Shown one piece after another: positions 43,501 to 49,608 of a DNA stretch of 50,516 bases. The stretch comes from Rhizaria sp. SCN 62-66 (Eukaryota; Rhizaria, unplaced), in NCBI GenBank assembly GCA_001724265.1, contig MEDY01000290.1, positions 1 through 50,516 on the forward strand, written 5' to 3'. Numbering within the stretch: the first letter of the stretch is position 1; each line of letters opens with the position of its first letter. The notes below the pieces were generated by a model, which worked only from the letters and a program-made list of their open reading frames with translations, was not told the DNA's origin and made no database searches. The translations under genes and the position numbers were made by a program.

Positions 43501-46107
43501 CCGCCTGCGCCGACGCGGCTGTTGTCGGCGCTCGCCGCGGCGCCGTTGTCCCCCGCCGTGCTTGCCACGGCCTTCCTGCCGCTGCCGCGCTCGCGCAGCG
43601 CCGTGCTTGTCCTGGCCGACCTCAACGGCAACCTCGCCACGGCGCGCCTGCCGCCCGCGGCGCCCGCGTCTTTCGCCTACCCGATCCCCACGCCGGCCGG
43701 GTTGCACAGGGCGTCGCCCGCCACGGCATACTCCAGCAACAGCAGCTTCGTGCCGCCAGCGCAACTCTTCCTCCGCGAAACCGCCCGTGCGCGCGCGGCG
43801 GCGGCGGCTGCGGAGGCCGCGGCTGCGGCGGCCGAGGCCGAGGCGGAGGCCGAGGCGGCGGCTGAGGCTGCGGCGGCGGCTGCTGCTGCTGTTGGCGGCG
43901 GCAATAGTGCTGCGGAGGCTCCTGTCAGCGCGAGCAAGAAAGCGAAGAAGGGCGCGCGCAACGCGGTGGCGGCGAAGGGGTCTGCAGGCAGTGTATCTGC
44001 CGCCGTTGCCTCTGCTGCTCTGACGCACACCTACGGTGCCAAGAATAACAACGCTAACGCTAGCACCAAGAGCAGCGAGTCCGCCGGAGGAGACTCTGGC
44101 TCCGCTGCGGCGCCATCCGATGCGCTGCTCTATGGGTTCGTCTCCGCTTTCACTCACTCATACGGCTCACTTGCCAACCCGAGCTCGAGCGTCGCAAATC
44201 CAAGCGGCAACACCGACGTCGAGGTTAAGAAGGAGCCTGATGTGCTGAAGAACAACACTGTTGTCTCTAAGAGTGCTCCCTCAAGTTCGAGTGTTAGTGG
44301 CGCAGCGTTGCTTTCCGCCTGCTTGTCCCACCCTCTGGCGTCCCCCCTAGCAGTGCCCCTCTTCACCCCATCTGTCCTCAGTGCGGCCACCACCAACAGC
44401 GGCGACGGCTCGAGCTCTAGTAGCAGTGCGATTGCGCTCAACGAGGTTGACTTGCCTCCTCTGGGCGGCTTGACTTCCGAACAGCACGCCCGTCAGTCTG
44501 CTGCTCGTCGCTACTTGCAGTCGCAGTCTCAGGGTAAGTACCCGCGCTCTAAGTACCTCCGCGCCTACTCGCGCCATGCGGCCTCGCTGCTCACCACCTC
44601 CGAGGGCCTGGCTTACACCGCGCTGCCGCTGAGCGCGTCGCCCGTTTTCGTGACGCACCACGCGGCCACCAACATCGACGTCGTCGTCGTCGCCAACCTT
44701 AAGCAGGCGCAGTCGCGCGAGGTGCCGTGTGCTCTGTCGCTCGCGGCTACCGAGGTGACACACCAGGTGCTGTTCCTTAACCGCGAGAGCGGCGAAGTGA
44801 TGGCCAAGTACGACGCTATCACCGATGACGAGCTGCCCACGGCGCTGCTGCCCATCACGCTCAACAAGGTGCCCTACTTGGCGCTCTCGCTCGCGTCTAA
44901 CAAGGGCGTCGAAAACCTCTCCAAGGGCCGCGTCGTGCTCTTCCGCCTCTCGTACACGCTCGGCTACACACATACTGGCGCGACCAAGTGGTTCCTTAAG
45001 GTGAAGCCGCACGAGCACGCAGAGCAGGGCCCCGTGACGGCCATATGCGAGATCGACAACATGCTCTGCGTCTGCGTTGGCGCGCGCATCATGCTGTACA
45101 GCATGGAGAACAACGTGCTCGACGGCAAGGCTTTCTTGGACGTCGAGGCGATGTGCACCAACATCTACGCCGTCAAGGACATGCTCGTCGCCACTAACGC
45201 CTACCGCGGCCTGATTTTGATCTGCTGGGACAAGGAGGCCAAGTCGTTGTATGTCCTGGGCAAGGACGGCGAGCACACGACCACCTTGTCCTCCGCCGTG
45301 GTCATCCACGAGGGGCCCGACGGGCCGGACGGCCAGCTCGCGCTCGGCCTGTCCTTCGCGGTCGCCGACGATAAACGCAACATCCAGCTGCTACGCTACC
45401 TCCCCGCGAGGAACCGCATCGCGAGCAACAACCGCTTGCTGCCGCGCGCCGACGCGCACTTGGGCACGCGCGTGCTGCATCTGCTGTCGCTGCGCGCGCC
45501 GTCGCTGACCGCGCTGACCGACGCCGCCGTCACGCTGCGCGCGCGCGCGTTGTCATTGTCGCCCGCGCTGGCCGCCGCGCGGCGTCCGCTGCTCTCGCAG
45601 CGCAAGGACCCGTCGGCGCTGGCGCGCTTACCGCCGCTGGCGCACGCGCGGCCGCCCGCCGCCGCGCCCACGGCCGTGACGGTGGCGGCGCTGGCGGCCC
45701 GCGACCGTGCGCGGCTGCTGCACCCGCTGCGCACGCTCCTGCTGGGCGCGGGACAGGACGGTGCGTTGCTGGCGATCGCGCCGCTGGAGCGCACCGTGTT
45801 CGCGCGCGTGATGGCCGTGCAGGTCGCGCTCGCGTGCGTGGCCCCGCAGGCGCTGGGGCTGAACCCGCTGGCGTTCCGCGCCTTCGCCGGCCCGCTGACG
45901 CAGCACCGCGAGGGTTACCGGCGCAACATTGTCGACGGGAACCTGCTCGAACTCTTCCTCTCGCTCGAGGTCGGCACGCAGAAGAAGATTGCGCACGCGG
46001 TCGGCGCGACGCCCGCCGCGGTGATCGATGCCGTGATGCTGTGCCAGCAGCTCATGAGGCTCGCGCCCGGGCTGCCCGCGTATGCTGCATTTGACCGCTA
46101 CGATTAA
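37594..46107 (+). CDS. CPSF1: CPSF1 (CPSF160), cleavage and polyadenylation factor subunit
   Basis: A single open exon of 2,837 codons begins at a true ATG. CPSF1 is the large beta-propeller scaffold of the mRNA 3'-end processing complex that, with WDR33 and CPSF30, recognises AAUAAA in the nucleus. N-terminal family blocks are clear: INLVVAKATALEVFELRPE (start), HSLLVACPDAKLSVVHFDRA (about 165), DSRCAAMACFGN (about 225), a TPSLLLLVETQRTWSGRY block (about 370) and VVFMGSRLADSLLLQI (about 635). The C-terminal CPSF_A region (about 2385 on) has VTHQVLFLNRESGEVMAKYD, PVTAICEIDNMLCVCVG and DMLVATNAYRGLILICWD. It ends with the helical HREGYRRNIVDGNLLELFLSLE. Usual length is about 1,400 residues. 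The excess is Ala/Ser/Asn-rich linkers, a Gln-rich tract (43190-43240) and a basic SKKAKKGAR patch (43930-43956). No intron is needed, unlike every other complete gene here. Confidence 0.94.
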   Translation: MQTTFCVERELTRPTVIEHSLRAHFTSPDAINLVVAKATALEVFELRPEFADEVATTNNLAISHAPVQSSDAGASSSESINSSSSSTSSSNSSGASDDAAAITSRSGGSGSNSTNSVVESVLARQTQHPESASQPPLLRVLETRVYGRIEALRSIQLPHRDTHSLLVACPDAKLSVVHFDRATQSLQTLGMHCFDHWRPDGAGAATPAATRASAAAPPLLAVDGDSRCAAMACFGNQVMIFGHNHHQRALSATLGGANAGSNGSGSSSSASAGAGASSSLVPHNPTGVTSALCLSTTLAALPAPPAAKAASASAAAASAAAADTAAAAAAALTAAAASPLAHTMTLSLSQYLSCPTARVKDMLFLHDTATPSLLLLVETQRTWSGRYSAVKASCSLLVLSFPSLHSLPTLTTKLDHLPHDAFSLVPVPPSLPTSTLGRGSGSGTGAGAGARGESNGVLILSASCIYHFHNLVIAYTLATNEFGDNSEHSNNTSGSSGALYRTVPMATPSYSHSAGNGDGYSTNNSNSEDNVITACGIDLTHAKIAFFAANDVSNAANRSNAFGGGGGGRWGPSHMQQQPQSQQILALLTTATGAGYILTLQLSDANVRGMVLTPVAGADWGLFASTLTRLAKGVVFMGSRLADSLLLQICCSQLRSQNTTNADAEQQSGGFTPSGLTSALSGQTSAQPPALASTLLVRDTLPNLAPLTHLSAAPHASANDPVPPPQRPPSSCLGPGPRALQPTHAEQSAAVKGGAAPLPVRVSACSGYERGGKLVQFKQGVAPRLLAFAPVAAAPVLVSSSQPSSHDDGASSSGASAASSNASAPALFPFVPNAVTSLYPLLLPTALADTAAAAAANSVAGRPLAALAVVRNDHRRRRRLREKITATGVAGPGASAAAAAEVAETAAELARTAAAAAAFEQALVTFESEKKVLSGFLPAPPVSSAAAVDGSGSVSTPSDAVSASVQQSLLVVSLSDGTRVFEVADIALNDVQKHLQTLSHRTKVSTTNANAITNSNNSSGSNANSSTKTMTDADADSSKNDSSNADATSSDGASSSNDSPSDDAAEGNEEEAVALPEPVLMALDAILNTGALAEVTDQTRLRRHEPTLACGTVLGALGAVVQVTARAVVLFDGCYQELCSIKPTSQYAAGNAGNAGSMSNAAAGGAAASAGVGNAADAANGVNEDVVVVKAIVLDPYVVVELSNGALVSYYFNANPETEDWYAVAEVPPAIYRGLSAAGGAAGMNTTNHTGVDNAAVPAAHDGLSYDTSRLHFPPTQSIPPVFNHSSTSSYDPVTAITAQSVSLYSLFPVLTRALATLRDTAIANGLVTPHAQSASSSTASMATATTNVDGGVVAGAYRVARAVLQQLVRSGAIADRATASKAELDLTAMAKAAFSHIHTHGNGNGNDSSAVSIPGVASANARVDEMVVKLENEFLEHGAVDFLGPAARRSRAHTSGGGIFGDDSEDADVQLGAPNPSGSNNNGGGDDANDDSVALGLPPLPPLALLFVARVRVLEVYALETGQLLFATPTLGNRAPLLPNALHNNASSSSNASAAAGGRNSVAGAGEETAMVAATAATTAIAPAITDLCVPPPPASDPRAALHLFALAETGDLSILRAFEFAPASVWASLVTTAFATFVPLRSQQLGGSDAVVNASTTAVDPYTGSKVTSESASLWPFLLGAPSLWLSHTGSANSGAGAASRHSTRAQKSQWQAASQWQPSSLLSLLPLHALPLRFVLAPHTAATRPLAGERAAVDALAAALRTALDAVPSPPATPSAPSAPSSAAATAAAPFPFGLTAESANALYDMITASKTVTGQLLTQQQAEALQAEALTQTSLATAAATAAGGATAVASSAANAANSADSQQSQQPEQPQQQQQQQQLSAVASISANNSVKSLVLSRYFLSPAFDLPSLNKLTAFTDVSGHSGVLLSGTAPYLFAHSRGTYSAHPLLPPAAPLPPRMLPSLLLPPAPTRLLSALAAAPLSPAVLATAFLPLPRSRSAVLVLADLNGNLATARLPPAAPASFAYPIPTPAGLHRASPATAYSSNSSFVPPAQLFLRETARARAAAAAAEAAAAAAEAEAEAEAAAEAAAAAAAAVGGGNSAAEAPVSASKKAKKGARNAVAAKGSAGSVSAAVASAALTHTYGAKNNNANASTKSSESAGGDSGSAAAPSDALLYGFVSAFTHSYGSLANPSSSVANPSGNTDVEVKKEPDVLKNNTVVSKSAPSSSSVSGAALLSACLSHPLASPLAVPLFTPSVLSAATTNSGDGSSSSSSAIALNEVDLPPLGGLTSEQHARQSAARRYLQSQSQGKYPRSKYLRAYSRHAASLLTTSEGLAYTALPLSASPVFVTHHAATNIDVVVVANLKQAQSREVPCALSLAATEVTHQVLFLNRESGEVMAKYDAITDDELPTALLPITLNKVPYLALSLASNKGVENLSKGRVVLFRLSYTLGYTHTGATKWFLKVKPHEHAEQGPVTAICEIDNMLCVCVGARIMLYSMENNVLDGKAFLDVEAMCTNIYAVKDMLVATNAYRGLILICWDKEAKSLYVLGKDGEHTTTLSSAVVIHEGPDGPDGQLALGLSFAVADDKRNIQLLRYLPARNRIASNNRLLPRADAHLGTRVLHLLSLRAPSLTALTDAAVTLRARALSLSPALAAARRPLLSQRKDPSALARLPPLAHARPPAAAPTAVTVAALAARDRARLLHPLRTLLLGAGQDGALLAIAPLERTVFARVMAVQVALACVAPQALGLNPLAFRAFAGPLTQHREGYRRNIVDGNLLELFLSLEVGTQKKIAHAVGATPAAVIDAVMLCQQLMRLAPGLPAYAAFDRYD
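40453..40468 (+). repeat. Exonic GTAAGTACCCCCTCAG element, CPSF1 copy
   Basis: It differs from the CFAP54 element at 24675 by one base (TCAG for TTAG). It is read as VSTPS within a Ser-rich linker of CPSF1. Excision would remove 16 bases and shift the frame, and the protein on both sides is in one frame, so it is coding as written. Confidence 0.8.
43185..43243 (+). repeat. Gln-rich coding tract in CPSF1
   Basis: CAG and CAA codons encode SQQSQQPEQPQQQQQQQQL in a low-complexity linker between two propeller regions. The mix of CAA and CAG means it is not a pure microsatellite. Confidence 0.85.
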
Positions 46108-46375
46108 GCCTCAACAGGTGAACTCTGTCTTCGCATGACATGTTGTTGATCAAGTTTGAGTTTGTCTATGGAATTATAAATAATGATTTCATAATTGTTT
46201 TCTATAGTTTATTATTCTGTTTTTGGTTCAGAGATTATTCGTTTTGAACAATACAACAGTTGTTTTTTTAAAACTTCACTTGCTTGTCACCTTCTGTGGA
46301 ATTTTGTGACACTTGTGACTGTATACTTCCGCGTTGAGCAGAAGTGATGATAATTTTCACCGTTCGGGTTTATAA

Positions 46376-46381
46376 AATAAA
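46376..46381 (+). terminator. Possible CPSF1 poly-A signal
   Basis: AATAAA, 270 bases past the CPSF1 stop codon, inside the string tataaaataaacacg. It is the only exact hexamer noted on the + strand of this gap. Confidence 0.5.
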
Positions 46382-46414
46382 CACGATAATTTATCTGTCA
46401 ATTTGAATCAGTCA

Positions 46415-46420
46415 TTTATT
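46415..46420 (-). terminator. Possible poly-A signal of the ankyrin gene
   Basis: AATAAA on the - strand (TTTATT on +), about 100 bases downstream of the ankyrin gene stop codon. Confidence 0.5.
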
Positions 46421-46518
46421 ATGAATGTGGCTTTCTAGGTAGCAGTGCGTTGGTTTTACTGGCCCGCTCCAATCAGCTATAACTATTAAGATGAAGTAAA
46501 CAATTTCAACAGCGGGCT

Positions 46519-47535
46519 TCACTCGCTGTTCTTGTCACCATCGTCATTGCCCTCAGCGGCGACAGGCACCGCGTCGCTGTCGTTCTTGCTCTCCACCGCC
46601 GGGATCGTCTTGTCCACGCCCGCGGTAATCGCGCTGCCCGCGGCGTCGACGTCGGCCTGCGTTTCGTGCCGCACCGCGGTGAGGTGGAAGCGCAGCTCTT
46701 CGTCGTCCATGCCGCCCTGCGCGTAGACCGCGAGCATCTGCACGCACTTGATGTTGAGCACGGCCGAGATCAGCGCCGTGTCGTACTCGTCCTGAGGAAG
46801 CAACAGCAGCAAAACAGATAACACAAACATGATGTAATATGAGACAGAAGATGGGGCTGGAAACAAAAATCTATGTTGAGCGTGATGTGAATACATTATA
46901 TTTGGGTTCCGCTATGATGTGGGTTCACAACATGGCGTTTGTGACATGAAATATGGAATTTGTGTGCGACATTAACGTGCCTGTGAGTCGTAGCACGTCT
47001 TGAGTGCGAGCGCAGTGCGAATGGGAATGTCTTCAAGCCAGGGCAGCGGGAGCTCGTCGCCGGGACTAACGCGGCCCGAGTTGGCAAGGTATGTGATCAC
47101 GCGGTAGTACGGGGGGTTCATCGCGGCGATGCAGAGAGGGGACGGGAGCAGCGCAGTTGGGACGGGGTACTCAGCGCCTGACAAGAGCGAAAACAAAGAT
47201 AGAGAATCAATATAAAGTCAACATCAGATATGACACACAAAAGCTTTACACCGATATGCCGCTTATGTAATAGTCGAGTTACATCTCTAATCGTTGTGAG
47301 CAGTGCTCATGCGTGTGCTTTTTTATATGCGCGTACCTTGCTCGTCAAGGAGCTTCTTGAGGTCGTCGAGCTTGCCGAGCGCTGCAGCCATGTGCACCGG
47401 GGTCAGGTTCGCAACTTGAATCGGCTGGGGGAACGCTAAGATGGCAGCATATTGCTCAGCAGTGAGACCGTCGGTGTCAGGGTCCGATGCAGCTGAGGTA
47501 GAGGCGGCAGCGGAGACGTCTGCGGGGTCAGACAT
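46519..47535 (-). CDS. Small ankyrin-repeat protein
   Basis: Exons on the - strand are 47535-47337, 47177-46981 and 46791-46519, giving 222 residues with phases that agree at both junctions. After a Ser/Ala/Asp-rich leader (MSDPADVS...) come ankyrin-like units. NLTPVHMAAALGKLDDLKKLL (about 42-62) has the classic TPxHxAA..G pattern. SPLCIAAMNPPYYRVITYL (about 77-96) follows, then YDTALISAVLNIKCVQMLAVY (about 135-155). The C-terminal 50 residues are acidic and probably disordered. The protein has no other domain, signal peptide or membrane segment. Ankyrin repeats bind proteins; a partner cannot be named. The second intron uses a GC donor. Confidence 0.78.
46792..46980 (-). other. Ankyrin gene intron 2, GC-AG type (189 nt)
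   Basis: The donor is CAG/GCACGT and the acceptor is cctcag. It joins phase 0 codons for Q and D. No GT donor nearby keeps the frame: the exon frame ends in TAA six bases after the GC. The GCACGT donor is the local GTACGT consensus with T2 replaced by C2 and A3 kept. Confidence 0.75.
47178..47336 (-). other. Ankyrin gene intron 1 (159 nt)
   Basis: The donor is GTACGC and the acceptor is ttgtcag. A phase-1 junction forms a GGC codon in LDEQGAEYP. The intron is AT-rich. Confidence 0.85.
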
Positions 47536-48010
47536 ACTTGCCTCTATAGCAACACAAAATAGAGTACAGAGAAGACATGGTAATCAGGCAATCAATATAA
47601 AATCATGAAGCACTATCAACTCAGCTCAATCACGATTTGACGATCAACTTCTCTAGATATTCGCGTGCCAAGTCTCGCATCTCTCCGAACGTTCGCCTTG
47701 TTTCGCATCACTTGTGGTCAGTATTAAGTCTTTAGCTATTGAGGATATTAATAAGCCGAAGCAGCATGATGTCTATCATGGTGTCACAACTCAGAATACG
47801 ATGAATATAGGCGCATCATTGTTGTCTTAACACAGTGTTGTATTGCCCGCATATCCTGGCCTGATGACGCTATCTACGCTCACTTGCGTATCAACTTCAT
47901 AGACTCACACTGAAAAACTTGCTATATATCACTCATACACTTAAATAACAATATCTACCCAAAGAACACACACCCATGCCACATATTGCGGACATATCCC
48001 GCCATATCCC
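47536..48010. other. Gap between the ankyrin and FKBP11-like genes
   Basis: These 475 AT-rich bases contain the 3' flank of the FKBP11-like gene and the promoter of the ankyrin gene, both on the - strand. No coding exon, RNA gene or exact poly-A hexamer is seen. Confidence 0.5.
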
Positions 48011-49214
48011 TCACTTCTTGTTGTTGTTCTTGCGGGCCTTCTCGCGGAGCACGGCCTCACGGCCGCTGATGCGCTCCACAGTGGCCCCGGCGCCGTTGGC
48101 CGCGGCGGCCTTGCCCTTCTTGGTGGCGGACGAGTAGGAGCGGAAGATTTTGATTGCGATGAAGAGCGCCATGTACACCAGCGGGTTCACCTTGCGCAGT
48201 GAGATGATGACGCGCTGCACGGGCGACGCCGCCTCCCACTCGGCCGCCGCTGCCGCCGCGGCCTCGGCCGCGGTCTGCGTGTGAATGCCCACCACCTCGA
48301 TCTCCACCGCAACGTCGCCCTCAACATCAGCAGCCGCGGCAGCAGCGCTGTCACTGGCAGCGTTCGTGGCGGGCGCGAGGCGCGCGGCAGGCGGGAAGAC
48401 GGCGCTGCGGCGGGCCCCGGGGCAGGCGCCGTGGAGGATGTGCGCAAACGCGGGCGTGTAGTCGCCGCGGGGGACCGCTACGGGGGTCGCACTGACGCCT
48501 GAAAAGGGGGAGACGACGAGGAATCCAGGGTAAGAGATCAGAGAAGTTAATGTTGTTAGACCAGGTCATAAGATGAAGATTTAAGGTCTGATAGCAAACT
48601 GAGGTCAGGATTGACGTACTGGGAAGGGTGAGCGTGATGGGCGAGCCCTCCTCCTTGCTGTCGGCGGCCACGCGCGTCGACATCAGCGTCTTGGTCACAC
48701 CGTTAGCGCCAGCGCTCTCAGCGGCGGCGGCATCCTTGTTGTTGCCGTTGCTGTTCTGACGGACAGTGGCGTGAAAAGTGACCGTATCACCCGCGGCCGC
48801 CGGCGCGGCGCAGTTGCCGGCCTCCTCGGCGTTGGCGAGCGTCACGGCGACGCCCATGATGTCGCCAACGCTCACGGTCTGCTGGAGACTGCTGGCGCTG
48901 GCGCCGGCAGGGCGGTCCAGCGTGATGGCGGGACCGACCGCAGATTTGAGCGCAAAGGCGCCGACAAGAACGACGGTAAGGCCAATGACGGGGACGATCA
49001 TGTCCAGGAGGCCCGCGTCCTTGTTCGCAGCAGCCCCAGTCGCAACGGCGGAGTTTGCAGGGGCGGTAGTTGAGGCAGTCGCGGCGGAGGTGCTGTTGTT
49101 GTTGGCAACAGCGTTGCTGGGCTTGGTGGCACTAGGGGCACCCTTGCGAATAATGGGAACGCCACCAACACGGCGGACACCGGTAGAGTCGGACATTAGT
49201 GTGACTGCAGACAT
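48011..49214 (-). CDS. FKBP11-like membrane protein with divergent FKBP domain
   Basis: Exons 49214-48620 and 48498-48011 on the - strand give 360 residues; a second ATG 18 bases downstream (49196) is an equally possible start. A polar Asn/Thr/Ala-rich leader precedes a membrane segment, DMIVPVIGLTVVLVGAFAL (about 71-89). The middle resembles an FKBP fold: NCAAPAAAGDTVTFHATV (about 134-151), GSPITLTLP, FAHILHGACPGARRSAVFPPAARL, then AVEIEVVGI at the end. The Cys-Ala-x-Pro-Ala lead-in, the C-terminal membrane segment (PLVYMALFIAIKIF, about 304-317) and the Lys-rich tail closely follow FKBP11 layout. FKBP11 is an ER membrane peptidyl-prolyl isomerase of the secretory pathway. Odd points: an N-terminal anchor instead of a signal peptide, Ala-rich insertions, and loss of many aromatic pocket residues, so isomerase activity is doubtful. 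Confidence 0.62.
48499..48619 (-). other. FKBP11-like gene intron (121 nt)
   Basis: The donor is GTACGT and the acceptor is ttttcag. Phase 1, forming an AGC codon. The join links the two parts of the FKBP-like domain in frame. Confidence 0.88.
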
Positions 49215-49608
49215 GTTTGCGTGCGCAGATTGGAGCAGAGCGAAGCAAGAGGCGAAGTGATGACGGGGAATAGACACCAAAGAGGTTAGATTGTCGACTT
49301 AAGTATACGAATTAAGCAAGCACATTGTCAAGTACATGAAGCAGCGCAGGGTCCCACTTTTTGCAATATTAACGATATAGAACGCGATATATAGACATGT
49401 CAAAATTAGGTTCACTTTCTCCTAGTCAGCGAGCGATGAAGGACCGACAGCCCGACGGGTTCGTAAAAATCTTTCTAAATTAGGCCAGGCGGCTAAATTA
49501 GAGAAGCCGCAAATTTGTCCTGGCAGCGGGGCAGGGTGCGGCCCGGTCGGTCACGAGGGCCCGAGAGAGGAGCACCTTTCGCTTCTCACCCGGAACGACT
49601 CTTCCAAG
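49215..49608. promoter_or_regulatory. Divergent promoter region, FKBP11-like gene and eL24
   Basis: These 394 bases lie between two start codons facing apart. AT-rich on the left, GC-richer near eL24. A pyrimidine stretch (cacctttcgcttctcacc, about 49573-49590) just before the eL24 ATG resembles the C-plus-pyrimidine leader common in ribosomal protein genes. ctaaattag occurs twice, near 49474 and 49492. No TATA box is clear. Confidence 0.45.

Larger units (their letters stand above)
46108..46518. other. Tail-to-tail gap between CPSF1 and the ankyrin gene
   Basis: These 411 AT-rich bases hold the 3' ends of two convergent genes. Each strand has one AATAAA: 46376-46381 for CPSF1 and 46415-46420 for the - strand ankyrin gene. 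If both are used, the two 3' UTRs would meet or slightly overlap. No gene is seen here. Confidence 0.6.
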
